This document shows positions 42,382-51,263 of a stretch of 58,371 nucleotides of DNA, piece after piece. The DNA comes from SHZI01 sp032122615. GTDB lineage: Bacteria; Pseudomonadota; Gammaproteobacteria; Steroidobacterales; GCA-2729495. Position 1 is the stretch's first letter, and each line of letters begins with the position of its first letter. The notes beneath the pieces are model-generated. The model made no database searches. It saw nothing but the letters and a program-made list of their open reading frames with translations, and was not told where the DNA came from. The position numbers and the translations under genes are program-made. The stretch spans positions 1-58,371 of the forward strand of contig JAQBGF010000044.1 in the NCBI GenBank assembly GCA_032122615.1, given 5' to 3'.

Positions 42382-42891
42382 TTAAGGTTCGGGCGTGCTG
42401 TTGCGTCGAGGGTAGTCGAACCACAGCAGTTTCCCCTCGGTTCCATCAAGGTCTGACCACCGGGCCAGGTTCAGGCTAATGACGACGACACCCGTGGTCG
42501 GGATGTTATCAATGCCCGCGCCGGTCAGCCGGTTGGCGAGATCGGTTATACCCGGGTTATGCCCGCAGACGACAATGTCGCGAAAACTGCTTTCCTGGCG
42601 GGCGAGCACAGCAATGATCTGGTCCGGTGACGCCAGGTACAGATCTTCCTCCCGTTGCAGGAATTCGGCGGGGTAGCCGATTTCACGGGCAATGATCTGC
42701 GCGGTTCGTCGGGCGCGGACGGCGGGGCTGGTGATGATCAATGTCGGGCGGGCGTTGCGGGCACGCAGCCGCTGCGCCATGAGGGGTGCGTCACGCTCAC
42801 CGCGCTCGTTCAGCGGCCTGTCGCGGTCTTTCCGGGTGGCATCGTCCCAGGCGGACTTGGCGTGGCGCAGCAGCGTCAGCTGGCAGCGCAC
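42382..42891 (-). CDS. sixA: Phosphohistidine phosphatase SixA
   Basis: Removes phosphate from phosphohistidine in His-kinase or PTS relays. The histidine phosphatase motif LLRHAKSAWDD places catalytic R9 and H10 at the N-terminus, with the second His H111 in VVCGHNPGITDLA. 169 aa, typical. The gene lies just 4 bases after the sufT stop, so it is probably read from the suf promoter, an unusual partner for Fe-S assembly. Confidence 0.92.
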   Translation of the reverse strand: MRCQLTLLRHAKSAWDDATRKDRDRPLNERGERDAPLMAQRLRARNARPTLIITSPAVRARRTAQIIAREIGYPAEFLQREEDLYLASPDQIIAVLARQESSFRDIVVCGHNPGITDLANRLTGAGIDNIPTTGVVVISLNLARWSDLDGTEGKLLWFDYPRRNSTPEP

Positions 42892-42895
42892 CGGC

Positions 42896-43447
42896 TTACA
42901 ACAGGCCGGCTTCGAGACGCGCCGCTTCCGACATCATCTCCTGACTCCACGGGGGATCGAAGACCAGTTCCACGTTGGTCTCGGCCACTGTCGGGATGAT
43001 GCTGATCTTTTGTCGGGCCTCCTCGACCAGTATCTCGCCCATGCCGCAGCCAGGGGCCGTGACCGTCATCACGATGCTGACGGCGCGCTGCCCGGACGGC
43101 AGGCGCCGGATCGCACATTCGTAGACCAGGCCCAGTTCGACAATATTGATTGGAATCTCGGGGTCGTAGATGGTTTTCAGCTGCTCCCAGGCGAGTGCCT
43201 CGAACTGCTCATCGGTCGCATTGGCCGGCAACGCCGGCGGTGTTACGGGCTCCCTGCCCAGGGCATCGGCGTCGGCGCCGGGAACCCTGACGAGATTGCC
43301 TTCGTAGTAGACGGTGAAGCTGCCGCCCATCGCCTGCGTGATGTACACCAGCGCGTCAGTGGGCAGTGTTACGGGAATGCCGGACGGGACCATCAGGCCT
43401 TCCACGTCTCGTCTGACGACGACAGGTTCGTTATCCATGCTATTCAT
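42896..43447 (-). CDS. sufT: Fe-S assembly maturation factor SufT
   Basis: Fe-S cluster delivery protein of the DUF59/MIP18 family. The N-terminal SufT-type extension (about 12-55: GLMVPSGIPVTLPTDALVYITQAMGG in parts) precedes the DUF59 domain (about 85-175) with TIYDPEIPINIVELGLVY, VTAPGCGMGEILVEEAR and the ending ELVFDPPWSQEMM. 183 aa. It lies 9 bases after sufU. Confidence 0.93.
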   Translation of the reverse strand: MNSMDNEPVVVRRDVEGLMVPSGIPVTLPTDALVYITQAMGGSFTVYYEGNLVRVPGADADALGREPVTPPALPANATDEQFEALAWEQLKTIYDPEIPINIVELGLVYECAIRRLPSGQRAVSIVMTVTAPGCGMGEILVEEARQKISIIPTVAETNVELVFDPPWSQEMMSEAARLEAGLL

Positions 43448-43456
43448 CGGTCGAGC

Positions 43457-43906
43457 TCATTCGGTCGTTACGGTGTCGGGGGAGGCGTCGAGGGCGGCGC
43501 GCAGTGTTTTCCAGGGCAGCGTGGCGCAACGTATACGGGACGGGTACTGACTAACGCCGCCAAGCGCCGCAAGGTCGCCAGTGAGCGTGCTGCCGTCGGT
43601 AGTCAGCGCCTGCTCGAACCGGTCGACAGCCGCGCGCGCTTCCGGAACGGCGTGGCCACGGGTGCTTTCCGTCATCAGCGATGCCGAAGCCAGGCAGATC
43701 GCGCAGCCGGACGCTTCGAAGGCCACGTCGTGGAGCGTGTCGTCCTTGAGGTCGAGGTAGATCCGCACCTTGTCTCCGCACAGGGGGTTGTGCCCCTCGG
43801 CTTCCCGGTCAAACCGCTGCGGTCGCCGCTGGTTGCGCGGGTGCCGGCTGTGATCGAGCACGATTTGACGGTACAGGTCGCGGAGGTCGCTGGCGGCGGC
43901 AGACAT
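43457..43906 (-). CDS. sufU: SufU-type Fe-S scaffold / sulfur transfer protein
   Basis: NifU/IscU-like protein that serves SufS. The three cluster cysteines are C43 (NPLCGD, with D45), C68 (ASGCAIC) and C127 (RIRCATL). The SufU-type insert around GHAVPEARAAVDRFEQAL separates it from IscU. 149 aa. It begins inside the last base of sufS. SufU is best known from Gram-positives but is also found in many gammaproteobacterial suf operons; here it takes the place of SufE. Confidence 0.92.
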   Translation of the reverse strand: MSAAASDLRDLYRQIVLDHSRHPRNQRRPQRFDREAEGHNPLCGDKVRIYLDLKDDTLHDVAFEASGCAICLASASLMTESTRGHAVPEARAAVDRFEQALTTDGSTLTGDLAALGGVSQYPSRIRCATLPWKTLRAALDASPDTVTTE

Positions 43907-45153
43907 CAGCCGAACATCCGTTGCGCAATACGCAAAGCGCCCATGAGTTGATCGATTTCCGCGGTGTTGTTGTAAAAGGCAAATGACGCCCGCGCGGTCC
44001 CGGGTACGCCGAAGCGCTCCATCACGGGCATGGCACAGTGGTGTCCAGCCCGGATCGCAACGCCCTGCTGGTCGAGAACAGTGCCGAGATCGTGAGGGTG
44101 AATGCCGTCGATATTGAATGAGACGACGCTAGCCTTTTCAGATGCCGTGCCGAGTATGGTCAGGCCCGGCAGTTTCAGTAACGATCGCGTGGCGTAATCG
44201 AGCAGCTGCGCTTCCCAGGCCGCAATGTTGCTCATGCCAATCCTGGTCAGGTAGTTGATGGCAGCGCCAAGACCGACGGCACCTGCAATGTGCGGCGTTC
44301 CGGCTTCCAGGCGATAGGGAAGTTCGTTGTAGGTCGTGCCCTTGAAGCTGACCGTCAGGATCATGTCGCCGCCACCCTGGAACGGTGGCAAGTCCTGCAA
44401 GAGAGCCTCGCGACCGTAGAGCACGCCAATACCGGTAGGGCCGCACATCTTGTGGGCGGAGAAGGCGTAGAAGTCGCAGTCCAGGTCCCGGACGTCAACG
44501 GCCTGGTGCGGAATCGCCTGCGCGCCATCCAGCAGTACAGGAATGCCTTGCTGATGGGCGGCGGCGACAATTGCTTTCACCGGATTCACGGTGCCGAGCG
44601 CATTCGACACGTGCGCGACTGCCACCAGTTTCGTGCGCGGACCGAGCAGCTGCATGAAATCGTCCAGCAGGAGCTCACCGGCGTCATTGATCGGTGCTAC
44701 CCGAAGCACCGCGCCACTGCGTTCGCAAAGCAGTTGCCACGGCACGATATTCGAGTGGTGCTCCATGGCCGTGATCAGGATTTCGTCACCGGCCTTCAGT
44801 CGCTGGCCAAACGTGAAGGCCACCAGGTTGATGGCCTCGGTCGTGCCCCGGGTGAAGACGATTTCGCGTACTGATGCCGCGTTGATGAAGGCGCGGACAG
44901 TTTCGCGGGCTCCCTCGTACAGATCCGTGGCCCGGTGACTCAGCGTATGGACGCCCCGATGAACATTCGAGTGATCGTGGGTGTAGTAGTGTTGGATGGC
45001 ATCCAGAACCTGCAACGGTCGCTGCGACGAAGCGGCGTTATCGAGGTACGCCAGCGGATGGCCGTTGATCGTCTGATCGAGGATCGGGAAATCGCGTCGG
45101 ATCGACGTCACGTCGAGCACGCATCGCGCTGCAGCCGAAGAAGTCGCGCTCAT
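43906..45153 (-). CDS. sufS: Cysteine desulfurase SufS
   Basis: PLP enzyme giving persulfide sulfur from cysteine. PLP-lysine in FYAFSAHKMCGPTG (near 235), the catalytic Cys in RAGHHCAMPVMERF (near 373) and the N-terminal YLDNAASSQRP are the class II desulfurase hallmarks. 415 aa. ATGA overlap with sufD upstream, 1-base overlap with sufU downstream. Confidence 0.96.
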   Translation of the reverse strand: MSATSSAAARCVLDVTSIRRDFPILDQTINGHPLAYLDNAASSQRPLQVLDAIQHYYTHDHSNVHRGVHTLSHRATDLYEGARETVRAFINAASVREIVFTRGTTEAINLVAFTFGQRLKAGDEILITAMEHHSNIVPWQLLCERSGAVLRVAPINDAGELLLDDFMQLLGPRTKLVAVAHVSNALGTVNPVKAIVAAAHQQGIPVLLDGAQAIPHQAVDVRDLDCDFYAFSAHKMCGPTGIGVLYGREALLQDLPPFQGGGDMILTVSFKGTTYNELPYRLEAGTPHIAGAVGLGAAINYLTRIGMSNIAAWEAQLLDYATRSLLKLPGLTILGTASEKASVVSFNIDGIHPHDLGTVLDQQGVAIRAGHHCAMPVMERFGVPGTARASFAFYNNTAEIDQLMGALRIAQRMFG

Positions 45154-46511
45154 GCGGCAGCCCCGGGTTGTGTCGCGACAGGTTCTCCGCCCAGGCGAGC
45201 CTGAAGTTGTGTTTCCAGACGAAGCCGAAGTTCCGGTATGGCGATGCCACTGAGACCCTCGCGCAGGAAGGCAGACGTCAGGACCTGGCGGGCAACGGCC
45301 GGATCCAGTCCGCGTGAACGCAGATAGAACAGTGCATTCGCATCCAGCTGGCCGGTCGTTGCACCATGGCTGCAGCGGACATCGTCCACGTAGATTTCGA
45401 GTTCGGGCTTGGTGTCGATCTCAGCTGTTGGGCAGAGCAGGAGATTGCGATTCGTGAGGTTGGCATTGCTGCCGGCGGCCCCCGGCAGAACAACGATTTT
45501 GCCGTTGAAAACGCCACGGCCGTGACCGTCGGCAATGCCGCGAAAGAACTCCCGGCTGGTGGTTGCCGGCGCCTGGTGCACCAGCCGCGTGTGGTTATCG
45601 ATGTGTCGCTGTCCGTCCGCGAGGAACACGCCGTTCACCGTAGCGTCGGCCCCGGTACCGGCCAGCAGCACGGTGAGCGCCTGTCGGCAGAGCTGGCCGC
45701 CGAGATCCACGCTCGTAACAGTCACGGAGGCGGATTCCCCGAGTTCCAGTTCAGTGGTTTCCAGAAGCATCCCGTCATCAGGCAGCGTTTGCACTCGCAT
45801 CAGGTTCAACTGGCTACCACGTCCGAGGCAGATCTGGTTGACGGCATTCACCAGTGCCCCGCGGACGCCGGTATGTTCCAGGATCACTGTGAGGCGGCTG
45901 TTGGCGGCGACGTCTATCAGCAGGCGCGGCTGGCCGAGGGCCCGCGCGGTCTCGCTCTGCAGACGAACGTGGATCGGCTCTGGCGGGCAACTGCCGGGAT
46001 CGGTGGCTATCAGGATTGCATCACCCAGCAGAGCCGTATTCAGATCCACCAGCTTGTCGGGGGTGGTCTTGTCGGCCTTTTGCAGCAGGCTCTCGGCCCT
46101 GGCCCGCAACCCGGGCGTGAGTTGTCTTAGGGACTGGATTGTCAGCCCGGGCGCAATGCCGATGGGCGGTGACCGAAGTACGCCATCGACGATGTTTACG
46201 GTGATTCCAGGCCCGGCGTCAGGCAGCCGGGGGCGGGAGGGGTCGGGTGCCTTCGGCACAACGGCCTGCGCCGGTGCGGACAGGTACTCGTTCCATCGTT
46301 GGGTGTAGCCGGCCAGGCTCGTGTAGCGCCAGTCCTCCTCGCCCGGTTCGGGCAGCCCGGATTGCATCATCCGGGCCCGTGCGGCGGCCTGACGTCCGGC
46401 GAGCCAGGCTAGGCCGGGCGTGTCGAGCCGGGTTTGTTCTGCCGCCACACGCCATGGCGGGCGTACGCTTTTCTCGCCTTTGACGGACTGTTGCACTGTC
46501 GTTCGGGTCAT
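45150..46511 (-). CDS. sufD: Fe-S assembly scaffold subunit SufD
   Basis: Partner of SufB and SufC in the cluster-building complex. The beta-helix core includes EIYVDDVRCSHGATTGQLDANALFYLRSRGLD (in pieces), the SufB/D signature with a conserved His. The N-terminal region contains GEEDWRYTSLAGY. I use ATG 46511 (453 aa); the frame extends upstream over sufC and that part is spurious. It lies 10 bases after sufC. Confidence 0.95.
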   Translation of the reverse strand: MTRTTVQQSVKGEKSVRPPWRVAAEQTRLDTPGLAWLAGRQAAARARMMQSGLPEPGEEDWRYTSLAGYTQRWNEYLSAPAQAVVPKAPDPSRPRLPDAGPGITVNIVDGVLRSPPIGIAPGLTIQSLRQLTPGLRARAESLLQKADKTTPDKLVDLNTALLGDAILIATDPGSCPPEPIHVRLQSETARALGQPRLLIDVAANSRLTVILEHTGVRGALVNAVNQICLGRGSQLNLMRVQTLPDDGMLLETTELELGESASVTVTSVDLGGQLCRQALTVLLAGTGADATVNGVFLADGQRHIDNHTRLVHQAPATTSREFFRGIADGHGRGVFNGKIVVLPGAAGSNANLTNRNLLLCPTAEIDTKPELEIYVDDVRCSHGATTGQLDANALFYLRSRGLDPAVARQVLTSAFLREGLSGIAIPELRLRLETQLQARLGGEPVATQPGAAA

Positions 46512-46521
46512 GACGGCCTGC

Positions 46522-47289
46522 CTACGCGATTGCAGCGGGCACGAACTGGTCGTAGCCGCCGGCCTCCAGATCCAGAGCCAGCGTTCGGTCCCCGGTGCGG
46601 ACGATCCGGCCGCCGGCGAGGACGTGCACGTAGTCGGGCCGGATGTAGTCCAGCAGGCGCTGGTAGTGGGTGATGAGTACAAATGCCCGTTCAGCATGCC
46701 GGAGGCTGTTGACGCCGTTCGCGACGACCTTCAGGGCGTCGATGTCGAGGCCGGAATCCGTCTCGTCGAGGATGGCGAGGAGGGGTTCCAGGACTGCCAT
46801 CTGGAAAACCTCGTTGCGCTTCTTCTCGCCGCCGGAGAATCCCTCGTTCACGCCCCGCTGCAGGAAGCTCTCGTCCATCTGCATCAGGCGCGCCTTTTCC
46901 TTGACGAGGCGCAGAAAGCCCACGGCATCGATCTGGCCGTCGCCCCTGGCAGACCGTCGCGCGTTCAGCGCCGACCGGAGCAGGTAGGCATTGCTGACGC
47001 CGGGAATCTCGATCGGGTACTGGAAGCCGAGGAACACACCGGCCCTGGCGCGTTCTTCCGGCGGCATGGCGAGGAGGTCCTGGCCGCGGTAAAGGGCCGA
47101 ACCTGCCGTGACTTCGTAGCCGTCCCGCCCCGCCAGCACGTGCGCGAGTGTGCTCTTGCCAGAGCCATTCGGGCCCATGATCGCGTGCACCTCGCCGGCC
47201 CGCACGCAGAGGTCGAGACCGGTAAGGATTTCCTTGCCGCCCACCGCAACGCGGAGGCCGGTCACTTGTAACAGGGGAGTTGTTTCCAA
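46522..47289 (-). CDS. sufC: Fe-S assembly ATPase SufC
   Basis: ABC-type ATPase that drives shape change in SufBCD. Walker A GPNGSGKST (39-47), the ABC signature FSGGEKKRNEV (near 150) and Walker B with LLAILDETDSGLD are intact. 255 aa. Its start is 18 bases after the sufB stop. Confidence 0.97.
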   Translation of the reverse strand: METTPLLQVTGLRVAVGGKEILTGLDLCVRAGEVHAIMGPNGSGKSTLAHVLAGRDGYEVTAGSALYRGQDLLAMPPEERARAGVFLGFQYPIEIPGVSNAYLLRSALNARRSARGDGQIDAVGFLRLVKEKARLMQMDESFLQRGVNEGFSGGEKKRNEVFQMAVLEPLLAILDETDSGLDIDALKVVANGVNSLRHAERAFVLITHYQRLLDYIRPDYVHVLAGGRIVRTGDRTLALDLEAGGYDQFVPAAIA

Positions 47290-47307
47290 AAAAGACTGTG
47301 CAGCGGG

Positions 47308-48759
47308 TCAGCCGACTGCACCCTCCAGGCTGACATTCAGAAGATTCTGGGCTTCCACGGCGAATTCCATCGGCAGTTCGCGAAACACCTGCTTGCAAAA
47401 GCCGTTCACGATGAGATTCACGGCGTCTTCGGTCGAAAGGCCGCGCTGCCGGCAGTAGAAAAGTTGATCGTCGCCGATCCGTGACGTGGTGGCTTCGTGC
47501 TCTACGATAGCCGACGGATTCCGGACTTCCATGTACGGGAACGTGTGGGCGCCACACTTCGGGCCCATCAGCAGAGAATCGCACTGCGTGTAATTGCGGG
47601 CGTTCTCGGCCGTGGGAAGGATTTTCACAAGTCCCCGATACGCATTCTGCGCCCGGCCTGCCGATATACCCTTCGACACGATCGTGCTGCGGGTATTGCG
47701 GCCGATGTGGATCATCTTCGTGCCCGTATCGGCCTGCTGCAGGTTATTGGTAACGGCAACCGAATAAAATTCGCCGACCGAATTTTCGCCACGCAGGACA
47801 CAGCTGGGGTATTTCCACGTGATGGCCGAACCGGCCTCCACCTGAGTCCAGGAAATTCGCGAGTTATCGCCCCGGCAGTCGCCGCGCTTGGTGACAAAGT
47901 TGTAGATGCCACCACGGCCTTCCTCGTCGCCGGGATACCAGTTCTGCACGGTCGAGTACTTGATGGTCGCGTCCTCGAGGGCCACCAGTTCGACCACCGC
48001 GGCGTGCAGTTGGTTCTCGTCGCGTTGCGGGGCTGTGCAACCCTCCAGGTAGCTCACGTGACTGCCTGCCTCGGCAATGATCAGCGTGCGCTCAAACTGG
48101 CCGGTGTTGGCCTGATTGATCCGGAAGTAAGTCGAGAGTTCCATCGGGCACCGCACGCCTTTGGGGATATACACAAAGGAACCGTCGGTGAACACTGCCG
48201 AATTCAGTGCGGCGAAGTAGTTGTCCCGATAGGGCACGACGGTGCCGAGGTACTGGCGAACGAGTTCGGGGTGCTCACGTACCGCTTCTGAAAACGAACA
48301 GAAGATGACGCCAACAGACGCGAGCTTGTCCTTGAAGGTCGTGGTAACCGACACGCTGTCGAACACGGCATCGACGGCGACGCCGGCCAGGCGGGCGCGC
48401 TCGTGGAGCGGGATCCCCAGCTTTTCGTAGGTCTGGAGCAGTTTGGGGTCCACGTCGTCAATGGATTTAAGTCCTTGCGGAGCTTTCGGCGCGGAGTAAT
48501 AGGAAATTCCCTGGTAGTCGATCGGCGGGTGGTGCAGCTTTGCCCAGGCGGGTTCACGCAGCGTCAGCCAGTACCGGTACGCCTTCAGGCGCCACTCGAG
48601 CAGGAATTCGGGTTCGCCCTTCTTCGCTGAAATGAAGCGGATGACATCCTCGTTGAGCCCGGGCGGCACCGTGTCGGATTCAATGTCGGTGACGAAGCCG
48701 TGTGCGTAGCGTCGGCTGATCAGCTCTTCCAGCTTCTGATTTTGTGAGTTACCCGTCAT
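47308..48759 (-). CDS. sufB: Fe-S assembly scaffold subunit SufB
   Basis: Main scaffold on which the cluster is built with SufC and SufD. The family core includes YSTVQNWYPGDEEGRGGIYNFV-type segments, RNTRSTIVSKGIS, GPKCGAHTFPYMEV and HEATTSRIGDDQLFYCRQRGL in pieces. ATG 48759 gives 483 aa, family-normal. The longer frame upstream overlaps the regulator and is not real. It starts 13 bases after the regulator. Confidence 0.97.
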   Translation of the reverse strand: MTGNSQNQKLEELISRRYAHGFVTDIESDTVPPGLNEDVIRFISAKKGEPEFLLEWRLKAYRYWLTLREPAWAKLHHPPIDYQGISYYSAPKAPQGLKSIDDVDPKLLQTYEKLGIPLHERARLAGVAVDAVFDSVSVTTTFKDKLASVGVIFCSFSEAVREHPELVRQYLGTVVPYRDNYFAALNSAVFTDGSFVYIPKGVRCPMELSTYFRINQANTGQFERTLIIAEAGSHVSYLEGCTAPQRDENQLHAAVVELVALEDATIKYSTVQNWYPGDEEGRGGIYNFVTKRGDCRGDNSRISWTQVEAGSAITWKYPSCVLRGENSVGEFYSVAVTNNLQQADTGTKMIHIGRNTRSTIVSKGISAGRAQNAYRGLVKILPTAENARNYTQCDSLLMGPKCGAHTFPYMEVRNPSAIVEHEATTSRIGDDQLFYCRQRGLSTEDAVNLIVNGFCKQVFRELPMEFAVEAQNLLNVSLEGAVG

Positions 48760-48772
48760 TTCCTGTGATCCT

Positions 48773-49243
48773 TCACCCTGATGGCAGCCGATGGCGAATG
48801 CGGCCGGTTCGTCCGGACAAGTCCACCAGTGGAAATTCGCGCGGCGGGTGTGCCAGCTCGGCCAGCGAAATTTCGTCGAGGGCCCCGCGAATGCCGCGGT
48901 TGATCTTCTGCCAGGCACCGCCGACCGGACAGCCGTCTTCCAGCTCGCAGCGGCTGTCCTCGGTGCTGCACTCCGTAATACTGAGTGGGCCCTCCAGTAC
49001 GTCCAGAATTTCAGCGGCACTGATATTCGCCGGTGGGCGGGCCAGTTCGTAGCCACCTTCGGCACCACGGACCGAGTGAACCAGGTCGCTGCGGGCCAGG
49101 AGCTTCAGAAGCTTCTGGACCGTGGGCAGGGCCAGCCGCGTCCCGCTGGCGACACCACTGGCCGAATTCAGGTGTCCAGAGTGCATCGCGAGATGCACGA
49201 GGATCATCGTCCCGTAGTCGGTGAGCTTGCTGATGCGGAGCAT
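48773..49243 (-). CDS. Rrf2/IscR-family regulator of the suf operon
   Basis: Probably a Fe-S sensing repressor that adjusts suf expression to demand. An N-terminal winged helix (about 1-70, LTDYGTMILVHLA and SVRGAEGGYELARPP) is followed by three cysteines C92, C99 and C105, spaced like the cluster ligands of E. coli IscR (C92, C98, C104). 156 aa. It is the first gene of the operon, and a 25-bp IscR type-I-like operator lies 31 bases upstream of its ATG. Known as the SUF-system regulator type of Rrf2 proteins. Confidence 0.92.
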   Translation of the reverse strand: MLRISKLTDYGTMILVHLAMHSGHLNSASGVASGTRLALPTVQKLLKLLARSDLVHSVRGAEGGYELARPPANISAAEILDVLEGPLSITECSTEDSRCELEDGCPVGGAWQKINRGIRGALDEISLAELAHPPREFPLVDLSGRTGRIRHRLPSG

Positions 49244-49273
49244 GGTCCTGAAGGCTTTCCCAGGCTAAAATCT

Positions 49274-49298
49274 ATATGGGACTATCTTAGTCCACTAT
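49274..49298. promoter_or_regulatory. IscR type-I-like operator of the suf operon
   Basis: A perfect inverted repeat GGACTA-TCT-TAGTCC (49279-49293) lies within a 25-bp frame that begins ATA and ends TAT. GACT, AGTC and both ends agree with the published IscR type 1 consensus. On the minus strand TATAGA, a possible -10 box (plus 49271-49276), touches the operator edge, so bound regulator would cover the -35 region. This fits autorepression of the regulator-suf operon. The remaining bases up to fba show nothing else clear. Confidence 0.75.
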
Positions 49299-49435
49299 GC
49301 CGTCCGGGGGAACCCGATGGAACGGTCGGGGAACGGAATTTGCTATTCTCCCCTGCTGCGCTGCTTGCCCTTCTTGCGGGCGGCGAGGCGCAGGTTCATC
49401 CCAGCGCGACCCGTTTGTAACCGGAGGTTTATGTC

Positions 49436-50452
49436 ATGACGACCGAGTCACTTGCTGCCATTGCACAGGCAATGGTTTCGCCCGGGAAGGGAATTCTCGC
49501 GGCCGACGAGAGTTCAGGGACCATCAAGAAGCGCTTTGATGCCATCAAGCTCGAATCCACCGTCGACAACCGGCGCGCCTATCGCGACATGCTGTTCACG
49601 GCCCCGGGGGCCAGTCAGTACATCAGCGGCGTCATCCTGTTTGATGAAACGCTGCGCCAGTCCACGCTGAGTGGCGTGCCAATTCCCAAATACCTGGCCC
49701 AGCAGGGCATGATTCCCGGCATCAAGGTTGATGCGGGCGCCAAGGCCCTGGCCGGCTTCCCGGGTGAGACCGTCACCGAGGGGCTGGACGGTTTGCGGGA
49801 GCGACTCAAGGATTACGCAGGGCTCGGCGCAAAATTCGCCAAGTGGCGAGCGGTGATTACGATTGGCAAGAATCTGCCAAGCGATTTCTGCCTGGCCGCC
49901 AATGCCCACGCCCTGGCGCGCTACGCCGCGCTTTGCCAGGAAGCGGGGATCGTGCCCATCGTCGAACCCGAGGTCCTGATGGACGGCGACCACACGATTG
50001 CCCGCTGTGCCGAAGTGACCACCGCCGCTCTCGAGCACACCTTCAAGGAGTTACAGGCGCACCGGGTCGATCTTACCGGCATGGTGCTGAAGCCAAACAT
50101 GGTGGTGCCCGGGCAGGCTTGCCCGCAGCAGGCGTCCGTTCGAGAAGTGGCTGAGGCGACCATCAAGTGCCTGAAGGCCATGGTCCCGGCGAGTGTGCCG
50201 GGCATTGCATTCCTGTCCGGCGGGCAAAGTCCTGAGGACGCCACGAAGCATCTGGCGGACATGAACACACTGGGAACGCTGCCCTGGCAGCTCACGTTCT
50301 CCTACGGCCGGGCGCTGCAGGCGCCGTCGCTGAAGGCGTGGGGCGGCAAGCCAGACGGCATGAAGGCCGGGCAGGCCGCGTTGCTGAAGCGCGCCCGGCT
50401 GAATGGCCTGGCACACGCGGGCAAGTACCAGCCCGACATGGAAGCTGCCTGA
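49436..50452 (+). CDS. Fructose-bisphosphate aldolase, class I
   Basis: Schiff-base aldolase of glycolysis and gluconeogenesis, of the eukaryote-like class I family. It has GKGILAADESSGTIKKRF (about 17-34), NRRAYRDMLF, IVPIVEPEVLMDGDH and the Schiff-base lysine in GMVLKPNMVVPG (near 218), plus AFLSGGQS. The C-terminus (GLAHAGKYQPDMEAA) is shorter than animal enzymes, without their final Tyr. 338 aa. It is not related to the zinc-dependent FbaA. mlaF starts 4 bases after the stop, so the two may share an mRNA. Confidence 0.95.
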   Translation: MTTESLAAIAQAMVSPGKGILAADESSGTIKKRFDAIKLESTVDNRRAYRDMLFTAPGASQYISGVILFDETLRQSTLSGVPIPKYLAQQGMIPGIKVDAGAKALAGFPGETVTEGLDGLRERLKDYAGLGAKFAKWRAVITIGKNLPSDFCLAANAHALARYAALCQEAGIVPIVEPEVLMDGDHTIARCAEVTTAALEHTFKELQAHRVDLTGMVLKPNMVVPGQACPQQASVREVAEATIKCLKAMVPASVPGIAFLSGGQSPEDATKHLADMNTLGTLPWQLTFSYGRALQAPSLKAWGGKPDGMKAGQAALLKRARLNGLAHAGKYQPDMEAA

Positions 50453-50456
50453 CCCG

Positions 50457-51263
50457 GTGGCGGACGAAAATATCGTCCAGGTCAGCGGCCTTAAGTTCGC
50501 AAGGTCGGGGCGGCCCATTTTCTCCGGTCTCGACCTGGCCATACCCCGGGGCAGCATCACGGCGATCATGGGGCCCAGTGGGACCGGCAAGACGACCCTG
50601 TTGCGAATGATTACCGGCCAGTTGCGCCCGCACGCCGGCGCGGTCACCGTGGCAGGCCAGAACGTGGCGGAGCTTTCACGCAGCAAGCTCTTTGACCTGC
50701 GGCGGCGCATGGGCATGCTGTTCCAGAACAGTGCCCTGTTGACGGACTTCAGTGTTTTCGAAAACGTGGCCTTTCCCCTGCGCGAGAATACCCGGCTGCC
50801 GGATGAGCTGATCCGGCAGGTGGTACTGACGAAGCTGAACTCGGTAGGCCTGCGCGGCGCTGCTGACCTGATGCCCTCGGAGTTGTCTGGCGGGATGTCG
50901 CGCCGGGTCGCGATGGCGCGGGCAATCGTCATGGATCCCGAACTGCTGCTCTACGACGAGCCGTTCTCCGGGCTGGACCCCATCTCGCTCGGCGTGGTTC
51001 TCCGGCTCATACGCATAAACAACGACGCGCTGGGTCTCACCAGTGTGGTGGTTTCTCACGACGTCGCCGAAATTACCCAGATCGCCGATTTCTGCTTTGT
51101 GATTTCGGAGGGGAAGGTGATTGCTTCAGGCCCGCCAAAGGACCTGGCTGGAAGTTCGTCAGAGCTGGTGCGTCAGTTCATGACCGGTGCCGCCGATGGC
51201 CCCGTGCCGTTTCATTACCCGGCGCCGGACTACGCTCTGCAATTGCTCGGTACATCCCGATGA
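50457..51263 (+). CDS. mlaF: Phospholipid transport ATPase MlaF
   Basis: ABC ATPase of the MlaFEDB complex, which moves phospholipids between membranes to keep outer-membrane asymmetry. Walker A GPSGTGKTT (39-47), Q-loop MLFQNSALL, signature LSGGMSRRVAMARA and Walker B LLLYDEPFSGLDP are intact. GTG 50457 gives 268 aa; the upstream in-frame extension lies in fba. ATGA overlap with mlaE. Confidence 0.95.
   Translation: MADENIVQVSGLKFARSGRPIFSGLDLAIPRGSITAIMGPSGTGKTTLLRMITGQLRPHAGAVTVAGQNVAELSRSKLFDLRRRMGMLFQNSALLTDFSVFENVAFPLRENTRLPDELIRQVVLTKLNSVGLRGAADLMPSELSGGMSRRVAMARAIVMDPELLLYDEPFSGLDPISLGVVLRLIRINNDALGLTSVVVSHDVAEITQIADFCFVISEGKVIASGPPKDLAGSSSELVRQFMTGAADGPVPFHYPAPDYALQLLGTSR

Noticed and set aside
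43314..43951. Plus-strand open frames across sufU/sufT
   Set aside because: They are mirror frames of strongly conserved minus-strand genes whose cysteine motifs and operon order are unmistakable.
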